This document shows, one piece after another, positions 1 to 9,905 of a stretch of DNA of 64,000 nt; position 1 is the first letter of the stretch; every line of letters begins with the position of its first letter. The notes below the pieces were generated by a model, which saw nothing but the letters and a program-made list of their open reading frames with translations, had not been told where the DNA came from and searched no databases. The stretch lies in assembly GCF_017744655.1 (NCBI RefSeq), contig NZ_JAGIAW010000014.1:248001-312000 (forward strand). The letters run 5' to 3'. The position numbers and the translations under genes were made by a program. The DNA comes from Devosia sp. (GTDB lineage: Bacteria; Pseudomonadota; Alphaproteobacteria; Rhizobiales; Devosiaceae).

Positions 1-27
1 GCAGCCCGGCTTAGTGACAACGGGGTG

Positions 28-732
28 TCAAAGCGCCTGCTTGAGCAGCAGGTCGCGCGCCTGGTTGATTTTGGCGGCAAGGTAGCTGGAGCCGCCGTGG
101 TCGGGATGGACTGCCTTCATCAGATCGCGATGAGCGGCCCGGATTTCCTCATGGCCGGCGCCAGGCTTCAGGCCAAGCACGTCATAGGCCTCGGCGACGG
201 GATCAGCCGCCGTGCCAGCGCTCGATTTTTCGCCCGCGTCCTGGCTGGCGAAATACTCCCGCCAACCGCTCCGATTGGCGTCAAGCCAGCTCTCGAGAAG
301 CGTCAGGCTATCTGTGTCTTCTTCCACTTCGGCCAAGAGGAGCCGGGTATCCATCTCGCCGAGGTCCATCAGATCCATGCCGGCAAATTGGCCATTGAGC
401 ACCCGGCCGGAGACTGCACCGGTGTCGTGATCCAGTTCCATGGCGAAGCTGTGACTTTGCACCTTCGAGGTATTGCCTGCGCCCGTCGCCGGCCCGTCGA
501 AGGAAAATGCCCCCAATCGGCCCGTGCGCAACACTGCAAAGGCGCCCGCACCGACAAAGAGAGCAAGATCAAATCGTCTGGCGAAGAGTAGACCCGCGGC
601 GGCCAGAATGCCGAGCCCCCCAATCGCCCAGCGCAGGCCACGCCTTAATATCCGTCGATCCATCCGAAGCAGATAATTGCCGAGGGCGAGAGCGCCCAAA
701 AGAGCCAGTGCCCCTAGAAAAATATAGGTCAT
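28..732 (-). CDS. Membrane-anchored J-domain protein
   Basis: A 234-residue protein with two or three hydrophobic segments in the first 80 residues and a J domain at the C-terminus (about residues 178-234). The HPD tripeptide of the J domain is visible in KAVHPDHGG, preceded by the helix II pattern [13 protein letters not shown] domains stimulate Hsp70 (DnaK) ATPase, so this is probably a membrane-tethered DnaK co-chaperone of the DjlA/TIM14-like kind. The central region of about 100 residues is not recognised. The start overlaps the stop of the upstream VWA gene by 4 bases, so the two are probably co-transcribed and translationally coupled. It lies outside the integrated element. Confidence 0.85.
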   Translation of the reverse strand: MTYIFLGALALLGALALGNYLLRMDRRILRRGLRWAIGGLGILAAAGLLFARRFDLALFVGAGAFAVLRTGRLGAFSFDGPATGAGNTSKVQSHSFAMELDHDTGAVSGRVLNGQFAGMDLMDLGEMDTRLLLAEVEEDTDSLTLLESWLDANRSGWREYFASQDAGEKSSAGTAADPVAEAYDVLGLKPGAGHEEIRAAHRDLMKAVHPDHGGSSYLAAKINQARDLLLKQAL

Positions 733-1448
733 GGCGGCAACTGAGCCAGCAATGCCTTGGCCTGGTAGCTGTCCTGCAGCTTCAGCATGTTCCTGCCGCC
801 GCTGGCATAGACTGCGACCGCCTTGAGCAAAGCCGCTAATTCCTGTGGCGCTGAAGCATCAAAGCGGGCGTAGGCGCCCTTGCTTAACTTGGCAAAGCCG
901 CGAAAGGCGGCCTCGACCGCGGCATCACGGCCTTCCTGGAAGACAAAAATGGGTAGACCGAGGAGCCCCAATTGCCCCGCTTGCTCAGACAGCAGATCGA
1001 CATTTTCCTCCATCGCATCGCCAACATAGATCACCGCATTGATCCGCCGCTTCGCATGCTCTGCTCGCGCGTGAGAGAAGACTTTGGAAATCTGCGTATT
1101 CCCGCCACGGCAATCGATGCCGCCCATAAGCCTAGCCAAGGCATCGCCATCGATGACCCATTTGCTGGCCCTGCATTCGCCGAACCCACGGAAATAGAGC
1201 AATTGCACCTGCAAAGCGCTCTGTTTGGGGATGGCACGAAACATTTCCACCTGCAGCGAACAGGCAAGGTCCCATGTGGGCTGGCGGCTCATCGTCGCGT
1301 CAAGGGCAAACAACAGCCGCCCACCCTGCGCAGCATTGGCGCGAGCCAGCACGCCAACCCTTTTGACGAAAGCAGCGATATCGCCGCTCACCCTGCCCTT
1401 CTCGGGCAAGCCAGATGTTTCCCGCGCGTCGAGGTCTTTTTTCGCCAT
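729..1448 (-). CDS. VWA-domain protein
   Basis: A 239-residue protein matching a von Willebrand factor A fold. The first strand ends in [12 protein letters not shown], a DxxxS metal-site (MIDAS-like) motif near residue 49. Later strands such as [12 protein letters not shown] and [11 protein letters not shown] fit the alternating sheet and helix pattern. There is no signal peptide, so it is probably cytoplasmic. Paired with the J-domain gene through an ATGA overlap, which suggests a shared complex, but the role is unknown. The 99 bases upstream lead directly to the displaced tRNA-Arg fragment, so this gene probably lay just downstream of the tRNA before the element inserted. Confidence 0.8.
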   Translation of the reverse strand: MAKKDLDARETSGLPEKGRVSGDIAAFVKRVGVLARANAAQGGRLLFALDATMSRQPTWDLACSLQVEMFRAIPKQSALQVQLLYFRGFGECRASKWVIDGDALARLMGGIDCRGGNTQISKVFSHARAEHAKRRINAVIYVGDAMEENVDLLSEQAGQLGLLGLPIFVFQEGRDAAVEAAFRGFAKLSKGAYARFDASAPQELAALLKAVAVYASGGRNMLKLQDSYQAKALLAQLPP

Positions 1449-1547
1449 TGCTTCAATATGTGAGGCAAGGACAACGGCTGCAAGACCCGAGCCACCCAGG
1501 CAACGAACCTGTTTACGTCCGAGCAGCTCTATTCTGAATTGGATATT

Positions 1548-1594
1548 TGGCGCACCCGGCGAGATTCGAACTCACGACCTCTGCCTTCGGAGCG
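1548..1594 (-). repeat. attL-like displaced tRNA-Arg 3' end
   Basis: Reading the minus strand, this stretch carries the anticodon loop, variable loop, T arm, acceptor strand and CCA of a tRNA-Arg, and lacks the 5' half. It matches 38866-38912 of the intact tRNA with four mismatches over 47 positions, including a perfect 17-base block GACCTCTGCCTTCGGAG. The match stops at the anticodon loop, a usual crossover site for tyrosine integrases. It is interpreted as the native 3' end displaced when the element inserted. Confidence 0.8.
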
Positions 1595-1697
1595 CAAAAA
1601 GACGTTATTTTACCACTTGGTTATATTTTTTAACATCATGAAATATAATGTATGTTATTATATAACGAAAGACGGTTTTGCCTCTCTTGGTACACTG

Positions 1698-1736
1698 TTT
1701 TGTCCCAAAATTGTCCCAAAACGTGACCTCTGCCTT
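1698..1736. repeat. Tandem TGTCCCAAAA repeats plus partial att core
   Basis: Two direct copies of TGTCCCAAAA lie 11 bases apart, followed at once by TGACCTCTGCCTT, which is a 13-base match to the tRNA-Arg core. The same tandem repeat occurs at 38809-38831 beside the integrase. The likely role is arm-type binding of the integrase or excisionase. The extra half core could be the remnant of an older insertion at the same site. Confidence 0.5.
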
Positions 1737-2645
1737 TCCGGCAGTGGTTTTTTGAACGGGTTGGAAATCGCTATGTGCGAAGATGCGTGGCCTGTTCGTC
1801 AGCAGTACTTAGCAGTCGGCACGACCAATTAAGCGCAGGGACATTCCATGAGACATCCTGAACGGATTTCATCACGCGAGCTCGGAAACGGTGCATGTTG
1901 AGCCCAGAGCCGTTATCGCACATTCCCCGGCGAAGGGGCCATTGTGCGATCGATATGAGCCATTAACGCATAGAGGTGCCCGGGGAAACCTGTAGGGCTA
2001 GCTGTCGGCCGGTTGCACATCTCGACGCCGATGAAGCGCTTGGGCATCGAGGCGATCTATCGGCGGCCTGGTACCAGCAAGCCTGCGCCAGGCCACTGCC
2101 GAGATTCGTGCCCCGCTTGCGAATTCGGATTATCGACCTAGCCGCCCTCGTGTTATAGGACGGCCGCGAGCGCTGCCGAAATTCTGCCGCGGGCGCGCAA
2201 AATACCCTATCTAACCGCTTGTCTGAATTCCGTAAGAAATTGAAAAGTGACATTTATTATAGATAACGGACGACGCTTTTGTATGCCTTAGTACGGTGAT
2301 TTGTCCCGATACCGTGCAAAATTCGGTAGTAGCTCACAGAGCAGTAGGTGATACTGGATGGTACCATTGTCGCCGGACAATGCCGCCGGATACAAAACCT
2401 TCGACACCGCAAAGGTAGCCTTCTCTGCGAAGTATCGAGGTCGGGAAATCAACCGATTTGGTCGGCAACCTGTCCATGCGAAAACACCCTGCTAGCTTTG
2501 CCGGAAGCACCACTACACCCGGTGCGTTCAAGATCACTTTGGTGAAACAAGCGGTAAGATCATAATAGTAGCCATTGATTCCGATCGAAGGCGAAGCGGC
2601 TCTTTGTTGCATATTGACGCGACTGCAATAGGTACTGGAATACGA
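1737..2645. other. Long intergenic stretch at the left end of the element
   Basis: No convincing gene is visible. The ORFs here have no recognisable domain and a composition unlike their neighbours, and base composition is more AT-rich than the flanks. One further TTTGTCCC half-repeat occurs near 2300. The promoter of the first glycan operon presumably lies in the last 300 bases, but no clear -35/-10 pair or JUMPstart-type element was seen. Confidence 0.5.
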
Positions 2646-4514
2646 ATGTTGGATCGGCTGCGTTCCTCTATTTTGTCTTTGCCTCGCCGCTGGAAGCAGG
2701 CGGTATTGGTTATTTTTGATTGCTTGGTACTGTCGGTGTCTCTGTGGGCCAGCTTTTGCCTCCGATATGACAATTGGTACTCGCCACAAGGTATCGATCA
2801 GTGGATCATTATCCTTTTGGCGCCGGCAGTGGCCGTGCCGATTTTTATCCGCACGGGTCTTTATCGGGCAGTGGTGCGCTACCTGCCCGAAAGGGCAACC
2901 TGGAAAATATTGCAGGCCATGTTTCTGGCGACCGTCATCTGGGTAGTCGTCGTTTTTCTATCGGAGTTGGCGGGGCGGGTCGTCGTCCCCCGATCCGTTC
3001 CAATCATCTATTTTGGGCTCGGCACATTCATCGTCGCGGGCAGTCGTTTTCTGGCAAAATGGATATTTCTGCCGCGCAGTAGCCGACTTGGCGCTGAACA
3101 CCGGGCCGTGCTCATCTATGGTGCGGGCGATGCAGGCATGCAGCTCTTGCAGTCGTTGCGCAGCACCCACCGAATTGCCGGGTTCTTGGACGACAACCCG
3201 AGCCTGCATCGCCGCGAGTTGGCTGGCGTAAAGATTTACCAGCCAAGTGCGCTGCACAACCTGATTACCGAGTATGGCGTGAAGGATGTCATTCTATCTA
3301 TTCCGTCTCTATCTGCGCAGCGTCGAAAAGAGATCGTGAACTCGGTCAGCCAGTACGGCGTTAAAATCAGAGCATTGCCCTCAATAGTCGATCTGGTTAC
3401 CGGAAAATATCTAGTCAGCCAGATCAAAGAAATTGACGTGATCGAATTGCTCGGTCGATCTTCCGTGCCCCCGGATCCCACTCTCATTCGGAATATGGTC
3501 GTGGGAAAATCCATTATGGTGACGGGGGCCGGAGGATCAATCGGCTCCGAACTCTGCAGAAAAATAGCGCGATGGAACCCGCACCGCCTGGTCCTGCTGG
3601 AAGCCAATGAGTTCGCGCTCTACAAGATAGAACAAGAACTGATGGCCATGTCGGATTTGGCCCTCGTGCCGGTCCTCAGTTCCGTAACGGATCGCGCGCG
3701 CGTCGATGAAGCCCTCAAGGATAACGAAGTCGACGTGGTGTTTCACGCCGCAGCGCACAAACATGTGCCGTTGGTGGAGGCGAACGCCCTGGAAGGCATC
3801 AGAAACAATGTTCTTGGCACCGCGGTCGTCACAGAAGCAGCCTATGCCTATGGCGTAGAGCACTTCGTACTGATTTCGACCGACAAAGCTGTGCGGCCAA
3901 CAAACATCATGGGTGCAACAAAGCGATGGGCTGAGTTGATCGTCGGGCACTATGCGGCAAAGGCCAAAGCAGAAAACAGCGGCCAGCGCTTTTGTGCCGT
4001 TCGTTTCGGCAATGTGTTAGGCTCGAATGGCTCAGTGGTTCCGTTGTTCAAAAAGCAAATCGCCGAGGGCGGCCCGGTAACCATCACCGATTTGGCGATG
4101 ACCCGATATTTCATGTCGATAGAGGAGGCCGCCGAGCTGATCGTTCAGGCGGGCGCGCTGTCAGAAGGCGGCGACGTCTTTCTGCTCGACATGGGCGAGC
4201 CGATGTTGATTTCGGACCTCGCCGAAAATATGATTCAGCTAGCTGGGTTTACGGTTAGAAACGAGAGCAACAAGGACGGCGATATCGAAATCGTCGTAAC
4301 AGGGAAGCGTCCTGGTGAAAAACTTTACGAGGAACTGTTCTACAATGCCGCCTCCGCCGAGGTGACGGCCCACGCAAAAATCATGCGAGCCTCGCCCAGG
4401 GAGCAAAGTCTCGACATCGAGGAAACCGTCGGTCAGCTTCGCAAGATGATGCAGGCTCGCGACGAACAAGGTTCGCGCCGCCTACTCTTTGAGGTAATTG
4501 ATAGAAGTATCTGA
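2646..4514 (+). CDS. CapD/WbpM-type nucleotide-sugar 4,6-dehydratase
   Basis: A membrane-anchored polysaccharide enzyme of 622 residues. It has four predicted transmembrane helices in the first 130 residues, a first Rossmann domain (VLIYGAGDAG) and a second SDR domain starting MVTGAGGSIGSELC. Family members such as WbpM, PglF and FlaA1 convert UDP-GlcNAc to UDP-4-keto-6-deoxy-GlcNAc. The catalytic region reads LISTDKAVRPTNIMGATKR, where MGATK replaces the usual YxxxK, as is normal for the WbpM group. The ATG at 2646 was chosen over the TTG at 2604 because it fits the usual N-terminus. The aminotransferase that follows could use the product. Confidence 0.93.
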   Translation: MLDRLRSSILSLPRRWKQAVLVIFDCLVLSVSLWASFCLRYDNWYSPQGIDQWIIILLAPAVAVPIFIRTGLYRAVVRYLPERATWKILQAMFLATVIWVVVVFLSELAGRVVVPRSVPIIYFGLGTFIVAGSRFLAKWIFLPRSSRLGAEHRAVLIYGAGDAGMQLLQSLRSTHRIAGFLDDNPSLHRRELAGVKIYQPSALHNLITEYGVKDVILSIPSLSAQRRKEIVNSVSQYGVKIRALPSIVDLVTGKYLVSQIKEIDVIELLGRSSVPPDPTLIRNMVVGKSIMVTGAGGSIGSELCRKIARWNPHRLVLLEANEFALYKIEQELMAMSDLALVPVLSSVTDRARVDEALKDNEVDVVFHAAAHKHVPLVEANALEGIRNNVLGTAVVTEAAYAYGVEHFVLISTDKAVRPTNIMGATKRWAELIVGHYAAKAKAENSGQRFCAVRFGNVLGSNGSVVPLFKKQIAEGGPVTITDLAMTRYFMSIEEAAELIVQAGALSEGGDVFLLDMGEPMLISDLAENMIQLAGFTVRNESNKDGDIEIVVTGKRPGEKLYEELFYNAASAEVTAHAKIMRASPREQSLDIEETVGQLRKMMQARDEQGSRRLLFEVIDRSI

Positions 4515-4581
4515 CCCCAAAAGACCGTTACTGTTCACCATGCGAGCGCATCAACGCAGCGCACTAGATTGAGATCGACAA

Positions 4582-5766
4582 ATGCTGGGAACGAACTTCT
4601 CGCCTTGGCCAAGCTATTCGCCTGACGAAGTCGAAGCTGTCAGCGAGGTCCTCCGATCCAACCGCGTAAATTACTGGACCGGAGACATCGCTCGTCACTT
4701 CGAAGAGGCGTTTGCCAGATGGGTCGGAACACCGCATGCGGTCGCACTTGCCAATGGAACGCTGGCACTCGACGTGGCCCTCAAAGCGCTCAATATCGGC
4801 CCCGGCGACGAGGTCATTACCACGTCCAGAACGTTCATCGCGTCAGCGTCGTCTATAGTCACCGCTGGCGCGACGCCGGTGTTCGCCGATGTTGACCGAG
4901 AAACACAAAACATTACTGGCCAGACGATTGCTGCCGTTCTGACGGAGCGAACCAAGGCGATCATATGCGTCCATCTGGCTGGTATGCCGTGTGATATGGA
5001 CCCGATTATCGCCCTCGCAAAGGAACATGATCTCAAAGTCATCGAGGACTGCGCGCAGGCCCATGGCGCGCAGTACAAGGGTCGAAGCGTTGGATCGCTC
5101 GGCGATATCGGCGCTTGGTCCTTTTGTCAGGACAAGATCATGACGACTGGTGGTGAAGGAGGAATGGTCACGACCTCGGACCGGGAGCTGTGGTCGCTGA
5201 TGTGGTCCTATAAGGACCACGGAAAAAGTTGGGACGCCGTCTACAACCGTCAGCATCCCCCTGGCGTTCGCTTCCTGCATGAGTCTTTTGGTACGAACTG
5301 GCGCATGCTCGAAATGCAGGCCGCAATCGGCCTCATCCAGTTAGCGCGTATGTCGGAATGGACAAGCCGGCGTGCCCATATCGCAGGCAGAATTGCCCAA
5401 GCCTGTGCTGGGCACGAAGGAGTCCGCGTGCCCAGTGTCCCCGAGTTTTCCACGCATGCCTGGTATCGCTTTTATTGTTTTGTGCGCCCTGAGAGTTTGT
5501 CAGACGGATGGACCCGCGACATGATTGTGGCAGAGATCAACGCAGCCGGTGTGCCATGCCTACATGGCTCTGCTTCAGAAGTGTATCTGGAAAAAGCATT
5601 CGATGGCACGGGGTGGCGTCCGCTGAATAGACTGCCGGTTGCGCGCGAACTCGGAGAAACGAGCCTGGCCTTTCTTGTTCATCCAACTCTCACGGATGCG
5701 GAGATAGAAAAGACCTGCCGGGTTGTTAACGACGTCTTGGGTCGCGCAACTCGTGGACAGGAATAA
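4582..5766 (+). CDS. DegT/DnrJ/EryC1 family sugar aminotransferase
   Basis: A PLP-dependent aminotransferase of 394 residues, close to the normal family length. The PLP lysine is seen in SFCQDKIMTTGGEGG near residue 190. Upstream are ANGTLALDVALKAL, which contacts the cofactor phosphate, and VIEDCAQAHGA, with the aspartate that binds the pyridine nitrogen. The family moves an amino group from glutamate to a keto sugar nucleotide. Its place 67 bases after the 4,6-dehydratase suggests the substrate is UDP-4-keto-6-deoxy-GlcNAc, giving a 4-amino sugar as PglE or PseC do. The exact stereochemistry cannot be read from sequence. Confidence 0.9.
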   Translation: MLGTNFSPWPSYSPDEVEAVSEVLRSNRVNYWTGDIARHFEEAFARWVGTPHAVALANGTLALDVALKALNIGPGDEVITTSRTFIASASSIVTAGATPVFADVDRETQNITGQTIAAVLTERTKAIICVHLAGMPCDMDPIIALAKEHDLKVIEDCAQAHGAQYKGRSVGSLGDIGAWSFCQDKIMTTGGEGGMVTTSDRELWSLMWSYKDHGKSWDAVYNRQHPPGVRFLHESFGTNWRMLEMQAAIGLIQLARMSEWTSRRAHIAGRIAQACAGHEGVRVPSVPEFSTHAWYRFYCFVRPESLSDGWTRDMIVAEINAAGVPCLHGSASEVYLEKAFDGTGWRPLNRLPVARELGETSLAFLVHPTLTDAEIEKTCRVVNDVLGRATRGQE

Positions 5767-5955
5767 GTGCGTCCATACGTCGAACGCCCTATTTTGTTGG
5801 CGGGTGTGAGAAATGTCGTAACAGGACAGGCTTACCGCGCTTTGCGCTGAAGTGGCCGCAGAGGCTGAAGGATGGCGCATATGAGAATTAATTGGTAACC
5901 GCTTTGCGCGGGCTGTTTTACACCCGCAGCAATTTCTACTTTTCGAAGGCTGGCG

Positions 5956-8085
5956 ATGCGGCAAATTATGCAAGACATGGGTTCTGGCGCAACTTATGTT
6001 GCCGATGCGCCGACCCCGATCGCCAATTCTGGCGGGATATTGGTCGAAACCACCACCAGTTTGATTTCCGCAGGGACCGAACGGATGCTTGTGGACTTCG
6101 GTCGGGCATCTTTGCTGCAAAAGGCACGCAAGCAGCCCGAGCGCGTTAAGCAAATGATCGAAAAGGCGCGTACGGACGGCGTACTCAATACCATTGACGC
6201 CGTGCGTTCGAAGCTCGCCCAACCGATTCCGCTCGGCTACTGCAATGTCGGTGTCGTCCGCAGTGTTGGACAGCGCGTCAGCGATCTGGCGCCGGGTGAC
6301 CGTGTAGTATCAAACGGTCCACATGCTGATGTGGTCAATGTGCTTGAAAATCTGTGTGCGCGCATCCCGGACAATGTGGATGACGAGTCCGCAGCGTTTA
6401 CCGTAGTAGCGTCTATCGGATTGCAAGGCATTCGCCTCGCCGAACCGACACTCGGCGAGGCGGTTGTCGTCATCGGGACTGGCCTTATCGGGCTGCTGAC
6501 GGTTCAGTTGCTCCGCGCTCAAGGCTGCCGTGTACTGGCCGTTGATTTCGATCAGGCGAAACTCGACCTGGCCAAAACCTTTGGCGCCGAAATCTGCAAC
6601 CCGGCCCTCGGGCACGACCCAGTTGCGGCCGGGATCGCCTTCAGCCGCGGCCGCGGAGCCGATGCCGTCATAATCACCGCATCGACATCAACCAGTGATC
6701 CGGTAACCCAGGCGGCAAAGATGAGCCGCAAGCGGGGGCGCATCGTTTTGGTGGGTGTGACGGGGCTCGAACTCAATCGCGCCGACTTCTACGAGAAAGA
6801 ACTCTCGTTTTCCGTATCATGTTCCTACGGTCCAGGGCGATACGATCCATCCTACGAACAGGCGGGCAACGACTATCCGATCGGGTTCGTTCGCTGGACA
6901 GCGCAGCGCAATTTTGAAGCTATTCTGGACATGATGGGCGAAGGCGCACTCAACGTGCGCCCGCTGATTAGCCACAGGATCGCTTTCGAAGACGCCCCCT
7001 CCGCTTATGACACCCTTGCTGGCGACAAAGCGGCTTTGGGGCTCTTGCTGACTTATGGCAGCGGTCCGAAGGCCTCCTTCGAGCGCACACTGCCACTGGC
7101 ACCGGAACGATCCGCGGCGACGGGCAGCGCCCAACTCGGTTTTATCGGAGCTGGCAATTATGCGTCACGCATGCTCATCCCGGCATTCCGAAAGGCTGGC
7201 GCACAGCTTTCCACCATAGTCGCCAATTCCGGCACCAGCAGTGTTGTGCACGGCCGCCCTGCCGGGTTTGCTCAAGCGTCGACAGATGTCGATGTCCTGC
7301 TGAAGGATAGCCAGACCAACGCGGTTGCGATCGTTACCCGGCACGACTCGCATGCCGATCTCGTGCAGAGAGCCCTGGCGGCCGGAAAGCATGTGTTTGT
7401 CGAAAAGCCCCTGGCGCTGACGTTGACCGATCTCGAAGCGGTTGAGAAAGCCTACGACCTGGCCGCAGACCGATTGCTGATGATCGGGTTCAACAGACGC
7501 TTCGCGCCGCATGTCGTCAAGATGAAGCAATTGCTGGACGGCATCCAGGAGCCGAAGTCTTTCATTTTCACCATGAACGCAGGTGCCATCCCCGCGAGCC
7601 ATTGGACGCAGGATCTGCAAATCGGTGGCGGGCGAATTATCGGCGAAGCGTGTCATCATATCGACCTCATGCGCTTTCTCGCGGGTGCTCCAATCGTTTC
7701 GGTTACCGCACGGGGGATAGGTGCACCTGCGGGAGTGACACCGACCGAAGACAAGGCCGTCATCACCCTCGGCTTTGCCGACGGCTCTTTCGGTACTGTG
7801 AATTATTTGGCAAATGGCGCCGCAAGCTTCCCCAAAGAACGGATCGAGGCCTTCGCGGGCGGACGGATATTAGCTTTGGACAATTTCCGCTCCCTGAAGG
7901 GTTACGGCGTGCCCGGTTTTCGAAAGCTCGGCGCGTGGACGCAGGACAAGGGCCAGAACGGCTGCGCAGCAGCGTTCCTACGCGCCATCACAACCGGCGA
8001 CCAGGCCCCAATCCCCGCCCAGGAAATCTTCGAAGTGACGCGTGTCACCATCGAAGCTGCCGAACAATTGCGCCAACAGAAGTGA
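5956..8085 (+). CDS. Two-domain oxidoreductase (alcohol dehydrogenase-like plus Gfo/Idh/MocA)
   Basis: A fusion protein of 709 residues. Residues 1-360 form a zinc-type medium-chain dehydrogenase with the nucleotide site VVIGTGLIGLLTVQLL. Residues 380-709 are a Gfo/Idh/MocA dehydrogenase with LGFIGAGNYASRML and the EKPLALT motif carrying the conserved lysine. This architecture recurs in surface polysaccharide clusters next to a heparinase-like gene and a glycosyltransferase, as here. The substrate is not established and is presumably a nucleotide sugar. It overlaps the next start by four bases (GTGA). A 189-base gap precedes it, which may hold a promoter. Confidence 0.9.
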   Translation: MRQIMQDMGSGATYVADAPTPIANSGGILVETTTSLISAGTERMLVDFGRASLLQKARKQPERVKQMIEKARTDGVLNTIDAVRSKLAQPIPLGYCNVGVVRSVGQRVSDLAPGDRVVSNGPHADVVNVLENLCARIPDNVDDESAAFTVVASIGLQGIRLAEPTLGEAVVVIGTGLIGLLTVQLLRAQGCRVLAVDFDQAKLDLAKTFGAEICNPALGHDPVAAGIAFSRGRGADAVIITASTSTSDPVTQAAKMSRKRGRIVLVGVTGLELNRADFYEKELSFSVSCSYGPGRYDPSYEQAGNDYPIGFVRWTAQRNFEAILDMMGEGALNVRPLISHRIAFEDAPSAYDTLAGDKAALGLLLTYGSGPKASFERTLPLAPERSAATGSAQLGFIGAGNYASRMLIPAFRKAGAQLSTIVANSGTSSVVHGRPAGFAQASTDVDVLLKDSQTNAVAIVTRHDSHADLVQRALAAGKHVFVEKPLALTLTDLEAVEKAYDLAADRLLMIGFNRRFAPHVVKMKQLLDGIQEPKSFIFTMNAGAIPASHWTQDLQIGGGRIIGEACHHIDLMRFLAGAPIVSVTARGIGAPAGVTPTEDKAVITLGFADGSFGTVNYLANGAASFPKERIEAFAGGRILALDNFRSLKGYGVPGFRKLGAWTQDKGQNGCAAAFLRAITTGDQAPIPAQEIFEVTRVTIEAAEQLRQQK

Positions 8086-9905
8086 CCAGCCGGCAAAGCA
8101 AGATACGGACGCTGCTGGCGCTAGGGCCGGGGAACCTGCTACGGGTCGCTTCGTATCGGCTTGCGTTGCGTTATCCCAGAAGCTCAATTCGGCGTCTTCA
8201 CGCACCGGTTCCCCAGGGGCCGTTCTTTTCGACGCCGATACTTCCCCACGCACCAGCACCAATCTCGACCGACTGGAACGACACCGCGACCTATTTTGGT
8301 CATCACGAATTTACCTTGGGGCATGCCGCGCCCGATTGGTTTACAAACCCGTTCAATGGTGCAAGCGTCAGCAACCCAGAGCGCCCGTGGTGGGCGATAC
8401 CAGATTTCGATGCACGACTGGGCGATATCAAGACTGTTTGGGAAGCCTCGCGGATGGACTGGGTCGTCGTCTTCTCGCAACGGGCCGTTGCCGGTGACGT
8501 CGAAGCACTGCGAAAGCTCGAATGCTGGCTGGACAGCTGGATTTCAGCCAATCAACCCTATCGCGGACCAAACTGGAAATGCGGACAAGAGGCCTCCATA
8601 CGTGTCATGCACATGGCGCTCGCGGCTTTGTTGCTTGGAACGGTGCAGACTGCCCAGAACGGCATTATTTCTCTCGTTGAGCTGCACCTGAAGCGCATTG
8701 CACCAACCATAAGCTACGCCCAGGCGCAAAACAACAATCACGGTACATCCGAAGCAGCGGCGCTTTTTATCGGCGGGAGTTGGCTGGATCGCCTAGGAAA
8801 TGCCAACGGCGCAGCTTGGGCCCAGACCGGACGGCGCATGCTGGAAGAGCGCGTGCTGGCCCTGGTGGAGCACGATGGCTCATTCAGCCAGTATTCGACG
8901 AACTATCACCGCCTCATGCTGGACACTGTTTCGCTAGCCGAAGTTTGGCGACGACAGCTAAACCTAACGGACTTTTCGGACGCGCTGCGTGAGCGAGCCG
9001 CTGCGGCTGCCAAATGGTTGCGCGTTATGACGGCCGATGAGAATGGCGCGGCAGCAAACATAGGGGCAAACGACGGCGCACGCCTGCTCCCCCTCGGCCC
9101 TTCTCCCTATCACGACTTTCGTCCTTCGGTGCAATTGGCCAGCGTGCTGTTTGCAGGCCAGCGCAGCTATGCCGGTGAAGGCGACTGGAATCATTATGTG
9201 CAGTGGCTGGGCGTTACTTTGCCGACCACCACGCTCGAGCCAGAACGTAGTCGGCTGCTGGACGATGGTGGCTACGCTGCTCTCGTGACTGGCAATAGCC
9301 GCGCCTTGTTACGCTATCCTAGGTTCCGGTTTCGCCCCAGTCACGCGGACGCCCTACATGTCGATTTTTGGGTGGGCGGTCGCAATATTCTCCGAGATGG
9401 CGGGACCTTGACCTACAATGCTGCCAACGAAACGCTGGATAAATTCTCAGGCACCGAAGGGCATAACACCATTCAGTTTGACGGGCGCAACCAGATGACA
9501 CGGATCAGCCGGTTTCTGTTTGCCGATTGGCTCCAAACCGAAAGCGTGACGTTTGACGCGAACCAACCTCTCGTGGAGGCGTCCTATCGCGATGCTTATG
9601 GTGTACGCCATTCGCGTTGCATGCGGCAGACAGGAATCGGGCAATTGGACATAACCGATATCGTTTCAGGGCCCTTCAAAGGCGCCTGCCTGCGATGGCG
9701 TCTGGAACCAGGCAACTGGGAGAAAACCGCCAACGGCGCACGTTCATCGCTTGGCGATATTGCTGTCATAGGGGATATGCCCATGGTCATCGAGTTGGCG
9801 ACCGGGCTCGAATCCCGTCATTACCTCGCCCATTCGCACTTACCCGTTCTCGAAGTGCGTTTTGAGAAGTCTGGCACTATCTCCACCGAAGTGAGGGTGC
9901 GGTGA
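8082..9905 (+). CDS. Heparinase II/III family protein
   Basis: A protein of 607 residues with an alpha/alpha toroid region (about 130-320) and a C-terminal beta-sandwich of the heparinase II/III type (about 400-590, e.g. ALHVDFWVGGRNILRDGG). The track ORF begins at 7602, but those codons lie inside the preceding gene. The GTG at 8082 gives the expected N-terminus and a GTGA overlap with that gene's stop. Family members are uronic-acid lyases acting by beta-elimination. There is no obvious signal peptide, so it may act in the cytoplasm or leave by an unusual route. Genes like this sit in many capsule loci beside the two-domain oxidoreductase, where their role is unclear. Confidence 0.88.
   Translation: MTSRQSKIRTLLALGPGNLLRVASYRLALRYPRSSIRRLHAPVPQGPFFSTPILPHAPAPISTDWNDTATYFGHHEFTLGHAAPDWFTNPFNGASVSNPERPWWAIPDFDARLGDIKTVWEASRMDWVVVFSQRAVAGDVEALRKLECWLDSWISANQPYRGPNWKCGQEASIRVMHMALAALLLGTVQTAQNGIISLVELHLKRIAPTISYAQAQNNNHGTSEAAALFIGGSWLDRLGNANGAAWAQTGRRMLEERVLALVEHDGSFSQYSTNYHRLMLDTVSLAEVWRRQLNLTDFSDALRERAAAAAKWLRVMTADENGAAANIGANDGARLLPLGPSPYHDFRPSVQLASVLFAGQRSYAGEGDWNHYVQWLGVTLPTTTLEPERSRLLDDGGYAALVTGNSRALLRYPRFRFRPSHADALHVDFWVGGRNILRDGGTLTYNAANETLDKFSGTEGHNTIQFDGRNQMTRISRFLFADWLQTESVTFDANQPLVEASYRDAYGVRHSRCMRQTGIGQLDITDIVSGPFKGACLRWRLEPGNWEKTANGARSSLGDIAVIGDMPMVIELATGLESRHYLAHSHLPVLEVRFEKSGTISTEVRVR

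Noticed and set aside
1539-1832. 97-residue plus-strand ORF across the left att site
   Set aside because: It reads through the antisense of a tRNA fragment and direct repeats and has no domain.
2334-2789. 151-residue minus-strand ORF before the first glycan gene
   Set aside because: It overlaps the start of the CapD-like gene and shows no domain or ribosome site.
7602-8081. N-terminal 160 residues of the track ORF ending at 9905
   Set aside because: They are a shadow of the two-domain oxidoreductase. The true start is the GTG at 8082.
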